Source of the DNA: Verpa conica
Taxonomy: Eukaryota; Ascomycota; Pezizomycetes; Pezizales; Morchellaceae
Assembly (NCBI GenBank): GCA_033030425.1
Contig: JAUFSD010000004.1
Location: 124,001-188,000 of the forward strand
Direction: 5' to 3'
DNA: 64,000 nucleotides
Shown here: positions 20,731-29,135 of the stretch, one piece after another
Numbering within the stretch: the first letter of the stretch is position 1
Layout: the number at the start of each line of letters is the position of its first letter
Notes under the pieces: model-generated
Told to the model about the DNA's origin: nothing
Seen by the model: the letters and a program-made list of their open reading frames with translations, nothing else
Databases searched by the model: none
Position numbers and translations under genes: made by a program

Positions 20731-21126
20731 TTAATATTGGGTTAGGGCTCTCAATACCTGTCGCGAACTATATACAGGAAATCACTGACCGAACCTGACA
20801 ACTAATCAAGCTAGCCTTTATAACCTGGAGATCGCTCAGGGGTTTGAGGATCACGCCCCTAGTGTAAGGGCCTACAGGGCTTTTGATTCGCTACCTATCG
20901 AACCAATAACCTCCGATAACAACCTACTAGCCGATCTCACTGGGCTCGATAAACCCTAACCCAGTATCAGACCCAGCCCGCGCAATAATATAATCACGAC
21001 CATAGATAGCCACCCGCACTCCCGACTGAACAATTAAAGCCGTATATATTATTAGTTTAATCTACCGTATTAGACCGCATAAACTGAGAGCCTTCTTATA
21101 GCTGTGGACGCGGCATATAGAGCTAT

Positions 21127-24100
21127 TTTTTTTTTTTTTTTTTTTAATTCAAGTGATTTTATTGTTCTGGGTACAAAATCTGGTATGTAGTATAAACTAT
21201 GACCTAAAAAGAACCCTTCCCCTTCCTATAAATAAAACGCGTCCCCTATGAAATTCCAAAGTTATAAAATAAACACAAAAGAAAGTTAACAAAATAAACT
21301 GCATCGCACGTTTCTGTTCTTCTTCTAAATGACTTATTGTCTTGTTGCCGTTATACACGGACTTGGTAGAGTAGCTGACTCCTTATGATTCGGAGTGTGT
21401 AATAGAGGTGAGGGAGGAGATGGTGGAGGGAGATGGCACTGGTGACGGGAGTGCTTTTTTGGGGAAATTGATCTTGTTTTGAACGACAAAGGTCCCGACG
21501 AGTAGTGAGAGGGCTTGCGAGCTCCATATTTCGTCAAGGGAGGTAACGTTGGGTAGTAAAGAATTTCTTGATGCGGTAAGGCTGGGGCAGTGTAGAAGCA
21601 CGTGCTCTGTAGTTTCGGGAGAGAGGGAACATCTAGGGCAGATGTCGGTTGTGTGGAGATTTATCCACGATTTATGGGCGTTTAGATAGCTCTTTTCCAC
21701 TCGCATTTGGTGGAGGCGGGAGGATTGGTATTTGTGGAGAGACATAAAATATGGTGTTGTAAGCGAACAGCCATATTTATAGTAGATGGGTGGGGGATAA
21801 AGAGTCTCCCAGTTTTTGATGAGTTGTTGTTTGATAACTATCGAGTAGTTTTTATGACTGAGATTGGAGCCAAGTAAGGGTTGTATGAGAGAGCCTAGAA
21901 ACTCGATGGGCAGGTGGTTTACCCCTGCCTTGGCGACTGAGTTCCACCTCTTTGGTGGGTTGGGAAGACCTTTGAGAAGTTCGGAGTGTGTGTAACTCCT
22001 TTCGGGTGAGATGGTCGGGAACGACGGGCTGAATCGGGCTGTAACCGGGTTATTAAGGGGATGGGCTGTTGCAACTCTGATGGCATGTTTAATTTTAAGA
22101 TAGTGAAGGTATAGCACTAATGGGGGAGCGGAGGCCTCTGCCCATAGGGCATGTAGATTGGTTGCTCTGAAGCAGCCCAGGGCCCATCTGAGAACGGAGT
22201 TCCAAAAAACTTCCATTTCTTTTCGGGCTGAGGTGGGGGTAAAGAGAGTGGCGCCATAGGTAAGCATGGGACGAATGGCAAGAATGGCTAGCTTCCTGCA
22301 GTTACTTGAGGAAAGGCCTTTTCCAGGGGAGGAAAATCTTTGAAGGATGCCAAAAGAAGCTTGGGCTGAGGCCAGTCTTCTTAGGAAATGATCGTTTGGG
22401 TTGAATGCGGGTGAGAACCAGTAGCCGACCCACCGGACTATTGGTTTTGGAAAAAAGGAATGCCCATCAATACACACTGGGAGATGCGAGACGGGTGACT
22501 TGTCTCTGGGGGTGCGCCAGTGCATAAGTTCGGTTTTAGCAACCGAAAAGGACACGTTGCGGGGAGCTGCATCGTTTTTAAGACGATAGTAATTTTCTTG
22601 AAGCAAAAGAATGTTTTCCTCCACTGTGGGGGAGGCAACCGTAATAGCAAAGTCGTCAACGTATGATAGGGTAATGCCTGGTGAGGGTTCCAGGTGGTGT
22701 AGGACGCTAACGTAAATAACAAATAGTAAAGGAGAGATAGGGGATCCTTGGGGGACCCCCACTTGGACGGGAACAGCTAGCTTGGGGGAGCCTTTGTAAA
22801 GAAGGGTAACCCAGCGGTCGGATAAAAAGGAAAGGATCCAGTTAACCATATAGGAGGGGGTAGACTGTGAGGTAAGGATGGAGGTGAGGGTGTGTTTAAC
22901 CACGTTGTCAAACCCGCCTTTGATGTCCAAGAAAAGAGTGGAAACTTTAAGTTTAGCTAGCTGCATAGCTCTAATTTCGTTGTAAAAGACTGTGGTGGCG
23001 TCTGAAGTGGAGAGGCCTGCGATTGAGCCGCATTGGTGTGGGTGTACTAGGCCAGTAGCTTTCGCTATCTTGGCCAGTCTAAGTGTAACTACTTTCTCCA
23101 ATATTTTTGAAAAGGTTTGGAGGAGCACAATTATTCGGTATGAGGAGGTAGCTGAGTAGTCGTCTTTGCCTGGCTTGGCTAGGACTACCCCATTTGCTTT
23201 TTTAAGAGAGAGTGGGTGGTACCCGTATTTTAGAAAAGGGGTAAGAATTCTGGGAATGACTGTTGGATTAATTCTATGAATGCCTTTCCATACCGAGTAA
23301 GGAATGGAGTCAGGCCCTGGAGCTGAAAGATTTGAAGTTTTGGAAAGAACGGCTTGAATTTCTTCGGGTGTAATGACAGGAACGTTATGGTGCCGTAGAG
23401 GGAAGGGGGAGCCAGTGTCGGGCCTTGGAGGGAAAAATGCTTTTACTAAATTTTCATTTAGAATTTGGGGTGTGGGGGAGTTGGGAATGGAAGGGATCCG
23501 GTCCTCGGATCTGGTGGCCATTTTCTTAAGGCGCCACATGTCAGAGGGGGAGGCGTTGGACACAAACGCGTTCCAATGGTCGCGTTTGGCCTTTTTGATA
23601 GCATTAAAGTAGGCGTTTTTGGCCCCTTTTAGCTCAAAGGGAGGGGAAAGTCCTTTGCGGTAGGACTTATGGACGCTGTGATAAATGGATCTCAGTTGAG
23701 ACAGATTAGGGTTCCACCAGGGTTTTGACCATGATGAAACTTTTTTTGTAGGAGTATGTAAAAGGAGTGTGTTGTGAAGTTGATTAAAGGATTCGTCGAA
23801 CCAGCTGTCAAGATTGGAAAAATCTGAGGGCAGTTGAAACTGACTTAGTTGGGGAGTAATAAGGTCCCAGTTAACAAGAGACCAGTTGGGGGTATTGTAG
23901 GGAGTGAAGTCGGAAGCGGGGGGGACCAGCTGGCAGAGGATAACTCTGTGGTCCGAGCCTGAGGAGACTGGTGGGATGAACCATTTTGAGATTAGTTGGA
24001 TTGCGGATTGATTGGCCCAGGTGAAGTCGATAACACTGTGCCGCTTCCTTGGGTCAGGGGAGATTCTGGTGAACTTCCCGGGGGTGTTAATGAGTGAGAA

Positions 24101-26237
24101 GCCGAGTTGGTTGGCTAACCTAAAGTAGGGAGTGGAAAGATTGAGTTCTGCTGACGAGAACTTTCGCAATGGGTCTGCAGCGGGAGAGTGAACATTAAAG
24201 TCTCCGACAACTACAGTGGGAACGGCTGAGGCCGGAAAGGCCATGTGGGGGGGAACAGATCTAATAGAATTGGACACCTGTCTGTTGTAAACATTGACAA
24301 GTGCTATAGATAAAAACGAGCGGTTTGAAGTTGCCAAATGTAGTGTAATAGAAATAATATCTCCTCGGTGTGAGGGGGACTGGGTAACAGAATTCTTGTC
24401 CAAAAAGGAAAGGTTAATGTAAAAACAGACAGAAACTTTGTCTGATTGGAGTGTAGGTGTGGGTTTAAAAAGGGCAAAATTTGGGGCGATTAAGGGGGAA
24501 CGATTAAATAAGGGGGGTTCTTGCACAGCTATAACCTGTGACGAGTGAACTACTGGGTTTGAGAATAGAGAAAGAAACACATTATTGCTCCCGGCGCAAT
24601 TGTGTTGAATGATGCTAAGTGAGGGATTATGTTTAGTGGTTGTACTAAACATTTAATTGGTATCGTTCATGGCCACTTCCTCGGTGGCTTCTGTAGAGGA
24701 CTGGACCTCCTGGGTAGGTCCTTCTCTGAGTTTATTAATGATGGAAATGCGATAGGGGCATTTCGAAAAATTTGCTGTGTGGTTTCCTCCACAGTTTACG
24801 CACTTGGAGGGGGTGGCGACGCAGCAGTTGGGCTTGGGGCGGACATAGCCAGGGCACGTAGTAACGGCGCACTGGTGCTTATCCCTAGTATGACCTAAGG
24901 AGCAGATGGGGCAGGTGGGATCTTTTTGTTTACACCCTTTGGTTGGGTGTCCGAACTTGTAGCAGTTGCGGCAGAGAGTGGCTTTGGAGGCTGACCACAT
25001 AACAGAGCAGTGGCGGGGGCGTGAAAAAAGTCTAATGGTGGTGCCAATGATGGCTGCTTCCTCAGCAGTGACGGTAATGACAACTGTTGAGAACTTCTGG
25101 GCGTTGCGGGCGGTATCGTCGGCAGTGAGGAAGCGGGTGTTGAGGGGAGTAATCCCTGTTGCGAGTTTAACCGCTTCAGGGAATGATTTTTTTAGGTGGT
25201 CGAGATCAGGGAACTCGCTTAGCGGGATGCCTCTGACGGCTACGTCGCAGGTGGAGGGAGCTTGCTTGAACAGCTGGAACGGGTTTGTAGGGTCGTTAAC
25301 CGTCTGGTTGAGAATGGCCGTGAGCCCTTCGAAGAAGGGGGCATATGTGATGGCTGGGACTGTTGGGGGGGCAGTAACTGAAACAGCTCCGCGTTGGTTA
25401 ATGGAGACTGTGAGGGAGGTGACAGGGGCGACCTGTCCTCCTTTGGCGAGGAACTGGCCTAGGAGGGTAGGGAGACGTTGCACGAGGGATTCCGAGTCTT
25501 TGAGGGGGGAGGGGGTCTGTCTAGACGAAAAGAACCTTCGCTGGGCAGTGGGCAGGGTCTTGGGCTTATCCTCCGTGACTTTCGGCTGCTTGGGGCGAGG
25601 GTTGGTGGTCTTTTTTTGGGGGGTGACGTTGGCAGCCGACTTGGCTGCGTCAACATAGGACATCTTTTCGGTGACAGTGACCGATTTGGAGGGGGGTTTA
25701 GCCGGGGGGGATTGGTAGGAGGGCCCAGCGGGTGGGACTGGTTGCGTTCTTTGGTGGGGAAAGGTAGCGGGAGAAGAAGAAGTGGAGTTCTTCATGTTTT
25801 TGATGATGGCTTCGAGTCTCTCGAAGCGGTCATAGACGCTGGTGGGGGGGTGGTTAGAGGCGTACCGCGTCTTAGTCTGAATGTCATCGACTGCGGCGGT
25901 GATGGTGTTGAGCTGTTGAGAGAGTTCTAGGGCGGCATGTTTAGCCTGAGCCGCGACCTTGAAGGTGGAACAAAGTAGAGTGAGGAGTAGCTTCTCCATG
26001 GGGGAGGTGTTGTCGTCATTCATGGCGTTGGCAACGGTGGAAGCGATGAGTGAGGAGTCTGGCATGCCTATCTCATGGTCTATGAGGCCAATTTGTAGGT
26101 TGTCGAGGATTTCAGGGAGGGAGGGGTCAAGGCTTGGCATTTTGAAGCCTGGGATTGTTGTAAGTTTTGGTGGGGAAAGGCGTTGCCACGCAAATTTTTG
26201 GTGTTGAATTTCAAAAACTGAGAAAATAGAGGGGATG
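21127..26237 (-). mobile_element. Full-length LINE (non-LTR retrotransposon, Tad/Jockey-like) with both ORFs open
   Basis: The element is 5.1 kb on the minus strand. It is flanked by a perfect 15-base target duplication GGCATATAGAGCTAT (21112-21126 and 26238-26252) and ends in a poly(A) tail, seen as about 20 T at 21126-21145. ORF1 (Gag-like with zinc knuckles) and ORF2 (endonuclease plus reverse transcriptase) are intact and directly abutting. A full-length insert with a perfect duplication and no lesions points to a young, possibly active copy. Confidence 0.95.
21383..24652 (-). CDS. LINE ORF2: AP-type endonuclease and reverse transcriptase
   Basis: The protein has 1089 residues. The N-terminal endonuclease domain shows IIQHNCAGSN, VQEPP, VVVGDFNVHSP and SGSDHRVILC, the expected metal-binding and catalytic motifs of AP-like LINE endonucleases, which nick the target DNA. 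The reverse transcriptase follows, with APGPDSIPYSVWKG, LFLDIKGGFDNV (first catalytic Asp), GVPQGSPISPLLF and SYVDDFAITV (YVDD catalytic pair). Near the C-terminus a Cys/His cluster, CPRCSLSPETTEHVLLHC, is the CCHC motif often found after LINE reverse transcriptases. No RNase H domain is seen, although several fungal Tad-clade elements carry one. The start codon follows the ORF1 stop with no spacer. Confidence 0.95.
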   Translation of the reverse strand: MFSTTTKHNPSLSIIQHNCAGSNNVFLSLFSNPVVHSSQVIAVQEPPLFNRSPLIAPNFALFKPTPTLQSDKVSVCFYINLSFLDKNSVTQSPSHRGDIISITLHLATSNRSFLSIALVNVYNRQVSNSIRSVPPHMAFPASAVPTVVVGDFNVHSPAADPLRKFSSAELNLSTPYFRLANQLGFSLINTPGKFTRISPDPRKRHSVIDFTWANQSAIQLISKWFIPPVSSGSDHRVILCQLVPPASDFTPYNTPNWSLVNWDLITPQLSQFQLPSDFSNLDSWFDESFNQLHNTLLLHTPTKKVSSWSKPWWNPNLSQLRSIYHSVHKSYRKGLSPPFELKGAKNAYFNAIKKAKRDHWNAFVSNASPSDMWRLKKMATRSEDRIPSIPNSPTPQILNENLVKAFFPPRPDTGSPFPLRHHNVPVITPEEIQAVLSKTSNLSAPGPDSIPYSVWKGIHRINPTVIPRILTPFLKYGYHPLSLKKANGVVLAKPGKDDYSATSSYRIIVLLQTFSKILEKVVTLRLAKIAKATGLVHPHQCGSIAGLSTSDATTVFYNEIRAMQLAKLKVSTLFLDIKGGFDNVVKHTLTSILTSQSTPSYMVNWILSFLSDRWVTLLYKGSPKLAVPVQVGVPQGSPISPLLFVIYVSVLHHLEPSPGITLSYVDDFAITVASPTVEENILLLQENYYRLKNDAAPRNVSFSVAKTELMHWRTPRDKSPVSHLPVCIDGHSFFPKPIVRWVGYWFSPAFNPNDHFLRRLASAQASFGILQRFSSPGKGLSSSNCRKLAILAIRPMLTYGATLFTPTSARKEMEVFWNSVLRWALGCFRATNLHALWAEASAPPLVLYLHYLKIKHAIRVATAHPLNNPVTARFSPSFPTISPERSYTHSELLKGLPNPPKRWNSVAKAGVNHLPIEFLGSLIQPLLGSNLSHKNYSIVIKQQLIKNWETLYPPPIYYKYGCSLTTPYFMSLHKYQSSRLHQMRVEKSYLNAHKSWINLHTTDICPRCSLSPETTEHVLLHCPSLTASRNSLLPNVTSLDEIWSSQALSLLVGTFVVQNKINFPKKALPSPVPSPSTISSLTSITHSES

Positions 26238-26242
26238 GGCAT
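24653..26242 (-). CDS. LINE ORF1: Gag-like nucleic-acid-binding protein
   Basis: The open frame allows 529 residues. The first ATG (26242) lies inside the target duplication, in host sequence, so the element's own start is probably the next one at 26140 (MPSLDPSL). The middle is Pro-, Ser- and Thr-rich and basic. The C-terminal part has three zinc knuckles (CRNCYKFGHPTKGC; CPICSLGHTRDKHQC; a third near CVNCGGNHTANFSKC), as in ORF1 of Tad, Jockey and R1-like LINEs, which coat the RNA. Its TAA stop is immediately followed by the ORF2 ATG. Confidence 0.93.
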   Translation of the reverse strand: MPIPSIFSVFEIQHQKFAWQRLSPPKLTTIPGFKMPSLDPSLPEILDNLQIGLIDHEIGMPDSSLIASTVANAMNDDNTSPMEKLLLTLLCSTFKVAAQAKHAALELSQQLNTITAAVDDIQTKTRYASNHPPTSVYDRFERLEAIIKNMKNSTSSSPATFPHQRTQPVPPAGPSYQSPPAKPPSKSVTVTEKMSYVDAAKSAANVTPQKKTTNPRPKQPKVTEDKPKTLPTAQRRFFSSRQTPSPLKDSESLVQRLPTLLGQFLAKGGQVAPVTSLTVSINQRGAVSVTAPPTVPAITYAPFFEGLTAILNQTVNDPTNPFQLFKQAPSTCDVAVRGIPLSEFPDLDHLKKSFPEAVKLATGITPLNTRFLTADDTARNAQKFSTVVITVTAEEAAIIGTTIRLFSRPRHCSVMWSASKATLCRNCYKFGHPTKGCKQKDPTCPICSLGHTRDKHQCAVTTCPGYVRPKPNCCVATPSKCVNCGGNHTANFSKCPYRISIINKLREGPTQEVQSSTEATEEVAMNDTN

Positions 26243-26299
26243 ATAGAGCTATACCACATGTAATAAAATACTCTGCAACTTATTATGAGTATATTTATG

Positions 26300-26640
26300 A
26301 TAACAATTAGATTAGGAAGTCTTCTTGATCACTAACCTACTTAACATTCTTGATGACTAATCTACTAAGCTAGATTCTTACTTATAGGCCGAGCCCTTAT
26401 ATAATGTACTGTACGTACCCATATAGGTTCCATTGGTGCACGGGATTGGTCTAGGTGCTGTAGCACATACGAGAAAATTAACAATACTCATGTTTAAATA
26501 TCCTCAGCAATGAGAATTAAGTGTTTCTGGGGTGGTATCCTCCCATGCACGATTAAGGCGGCCAACAATGGCACTTTTTAGTTGCCTAAATCTTCGTTCT
26601 AAATCCCAACTATAATATTCTCCGCGCGTCCGGCCCACAG
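26300..26640 (+). repeat. Dispersed repeat, copy A
   Basis: This stretch is a diverged copy of 27808-28130 in the same direction. Shared blocks include TTAGGAAGTC, GATGACTAA, CATGTTTAAATATCC, the GGGGTGG...CCCATGC block, GATTAAGGC, GTTGCCTAAATCT and a final CCCACAG. Neither copy encodes a recognisable protein. It may be an old LTR, a MITE or a duplicated promoter segment. Confidence 0.75.
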
Positions 26641-27007
26641 GTTCCAGCACCATTACTACCAAAGAAAATATTAGAAATTTAATTGTGAAGGCTTGTATAT
26701 ATAATTTTTCCTATTATTGAAACCCATAACTATCCCGAGTTTTGTGTTGTGGCAAAACACCAAACTTTAAGAGGTCATAAGCCAAATTATGGATTACTTT
26801 CCCCCCGCGTCAAAGCCACTGCGATAACCCTTACCCTTGACACCAACGTCATACACCTATTTTACCGTTCTGTGGGCGGGTATATAGGCGCGTTGCCCCC
26901 GCCGAGAAGAGCTACTTTCCTCTATCACCGTTACAACTATCATACGAAGGACCCTAACGGAACCTGAACACCGCCCACAACTCAAACAACGAAGTCTTGC
27001 CGCTAAA
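26641..27007. other. Upstream region of the unknown gene at 27008
   Basis: A TATA-like box in GGGTATATAGGC near 26878-26889 lies about 120 bases before the ATG at 27008. Nothing else is recognised. Confidence 0.4.
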
Positions 27008-27514
27008 ATGACTCATACGAGTAATCCGACGTTAGAATCCGTGCTGGCTCTTGTTGAAGAGAACCGAAAGCTTCGCGAGGAGAATGAGCGACTGAAGAGA
27101 GACCCGTTCAGAGGACTACCAAAGAAGTCACTCTCTCTCGGGTGCGCCCGGGCAAGCGATCTGTTAAGATTGGATGAAGACGAGTTGGCTCAGTTTGATT
27201 TGGCTTTGCGTGAATTTCTGGACTGGGTATTGTCCAGGCCGAACGGATGGGAGAATTTGATAGATGGAGTGTTCTCGATGAGACTTCGGAATATTTTACA
27301 GGCCTTTAGTATTGGGTATATGGACGGAAGCGACGATAGGAGGCAGAACGGCGACCTGAGATCGACGAAACTGTCGGCTGAACAGAGGCTGAGTGGGTAT
27401 ATTAGTGATCGTCGGTTTTGGATATTTCAGGCGACGCATGCGAATCACGAGACGGTATTGGCAGCGGATACGCTGCTGAGGTTGTGTGAGTGGCGACAGA
27501 TTCTTACAGGTTGA
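27008..27514 (+). CDS. Hypothetical protein, short coiled coil
   Basis: The single exon gives 168 residues. I do not recognise the family. Residues about 10-35 form a short charged heptad-like helix (ENRKLREENERLKRD), and the rest is predicted mostly helical with Arg- and Leu-rich stretches and no signal peptide or membrane segment. A TATA-like box lies about 120 bases upstream. Codon composition looks like host coding sequence, with G enriched towards the 3' end as in neighbouring genes. It sits between the two copies of the dispersed repeat and reads in the same direction as the SET gene. Confidence 0.65.
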   Translation: MTHTSNPTLESVLALVEENRKLREENERLKRDPFRGLPKKSLSLGCARASDLLRLDEDELAQFDLALREFLDWVLSRPNGWENLIDGVFSMRLRNILQAFSIGYMDGSDDRRQNGDLRSTKLSAEQRLSGYISDRRFWIFQATHANHETVLAADTLLRLCEWRQILTG

Positions 27515-27807
27515 GTAGCCTCTTATCGCGTCTGCGTTGGTACTTGCGTTTGACTGGGACTGACTGATAGTGAGGTATTAGTAAAGTATTACTAGGTGCT
27601 CGGCTGCCACCGTGAGGGAAGCAGGGGGAGTGGGTGGAAGAGTTGGTATTGAGTCTGGCGTTAAGCAATGTGTCTACACTTGAATTGATTTTATTTCTGA
27701 GTGATCAAGACCGTATGCACTGTTTAATCGGTTTAGATTACTTAAGAACGTCTCCAATAATAGGCCGGATGTGACATGTAGAGATTGCCCTTATCTTCAC
27801 ATATATA

Positions 27808-28130
27808 ATAGTGATTGAATTAGGAAGTCCCCTTGCTCACTAGCTAACCTATATATTTATGATGACTAAGCTGGATTCTTACTATTTGCCCTTATAGGCT
27901 GATGTACTATTGGACTTATTAAGACCTTGTTGGTACACGGGCCATTTACTCTAGGTGGGGTATTGCGTATAAGATCATTATCAATAATCATGTTTAAATA
28001 TCCCCAATAGCGGGGGCCATGAGTTCCTGGGGTGGGCTGGTGGGTCCCATGCGTGATTAAGGCAGACTTGTTGGTTGCCTAAATCTCATTCTGAATATCA
28101 ACTATTCCCTACGCTCCGTCTAACCCACAG
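27808..28130 (+). repeat. Dispersed repeat, copy B, immediately upstream of the SET gene
   Basis: Homologous to 26300-26640 along most of its length. It ends 30 bases before the SET gene ATG, so it must supply most of that gene's proximal promoter and 5' leader. Confidence 0.75.
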
Positions 28131-28160
28131 AACTGTCAATATATACACTAATCCCTCACG

Positions 28161-29135
28161 ATGACCAACCCTACCGCTCTCTACCAGATCACCCCTATCC
28201 CCTCCTCCGGGCTCGGCGTAATCGCAACAGCGCCAATATCGCGGGGCACTCTAATACTATCAGAATCACCTCTATTCACACTGAAGGCCGACTTCAGAAC
28301 GATAGCAGCCGCAACCGCCGGAATCGCATCCAAACTACGCTCACTAACCCCCGAGAAGCAACGATGTTTTTTCGCCCTTTCCAACGCCTACGCGGGTAGT
28401 CTCCCCCCCTTCATGGGGATCGTCAAAACCAACGCCCACCCTCTTGGGATTGACGCATCTGAGTGTGGAATCTTCCCAGACTGTAGTCGGTTCAACCACA
28501 GCTGCACCCCGAACGCAAACTACTGCTGGAACGAAGAACTCGGCCAGGAAACAGTGTACGCGGTTCGAGAGATTGCGGAGGGCGAGCAGATATGCGTGAC
28601 GTATCTCGATGAGGAAGGGGTTAATCTTCCCCGGACCTTGCGGCGTAAGAAGTTGATGAATGACTTCCGCTTCGATTGTGGATGCGCGGCGTGTGCGGCG
28701 TCGCCTGCTGAGGTTGCTGCTAGTGATGCCCGTAGAAGAGAGGTGAGCAGGCTTGACTCGATTGTGGGTGGAGGTACACTCCTTATGGTGAATCCGGCCC
28801 AGGCGTTGGGGTATTGTAAGAGGATTTTGCAGCTGTTGGGGGAGGAGGGGATAAATGATGTTTCGTTGTATAGGACGTACTATGATGCGTTTCAGGTGTG
28901 CGTTGCGCATGGGGATCTTGCGAGGGCGAGTGCGTTGGCGGCGTTAGCGATGCAGGTGAAGCAGGTGTGCCATGGGAGCGATGCAGATGGGATCGAGGAG
29001 ATTAGGCCTTATGTAAAGTCTCCGGAGAAACATACACTTTGGGGCACATCGCAGAGGTGGAAAACGGAGACTAAAGATGCGAAAGTGCTTGGGAACGAAG
29101 GGTTCGAGCAGTGGTTGTGGAATCGAGCTGGTTAG
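28161..29135 (+). CDS. SET domain protein (SMYD/SET5-like lysine methyltransferase)
   Basis: The single exon gives 324 residues. The SET domain starts near residue 12 (SSGLGVIAT, then ISRGTLIL). Its catalytic core is at about residues 112-155, with CSRFNHSCTPNANYCW (the NHSC motif) and GEQICVTYLD. A post-SET cysteine cluster (FDCGCAAC) follows near residue 175. The C-terminal half is helical. The lack of an inserted MYND finger suits the small fungal SET proteins related to SET5/SMYD, which transfer methyl groups from S-adenosylmethionine to lysine. Substrate is not predictable. The proximal promoter is a repeat copy. The coding strand turns from C-rich to G-rich about midway. Confidence 0.9.
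   Translation: MTNPTALYQITPIPSSGLGVIATAPISRGTLILSESPLFTLKADFRTIAAATAGIASKLRSLTPEKQRCFFALSNAYAGSLPPFMGIVKTNAHPLGIDASECGIFPDCSRFNHSCTPNANYCWNEELGQETVYAVREIAEGEQICVTYLDEEGVNLPRTLRRKKLMNDFRFDCGCAACAASPAEVAASDARRREVSRLDSIVGGGTLLMVNPAQALGYCKRILQLLGEEGINDVSLYRTYYDAFQVCVAHGDLARASALAALAMQVKQVCHGSDADGIEEIRPYVKSPEKHTLWGTSQRWKTETKDAKVLGNEGFEQWLWNRAG

Larger units (their letters stand above)
19445..21126. other. Intergenic region with foldback repeats
   Basis: No gene is supported. Two inverted-repeat elements (19755-19906 and 20446-20730) are listed separately. The left copy of the LINE target duplication closes the region at 21112-21126. Confidence 0.55.

Noticed and set aside
24629..26207. Plus-strand frames up to 230 codons across the LINE
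   Set aside because: They are antisense to ORF1, whose zinc knuckles and target duplications fix the minus strand as coding.
28344..28910. 188-codon minus-strand frame
   Set aside because: Antisense to the SET gene and without domain features.
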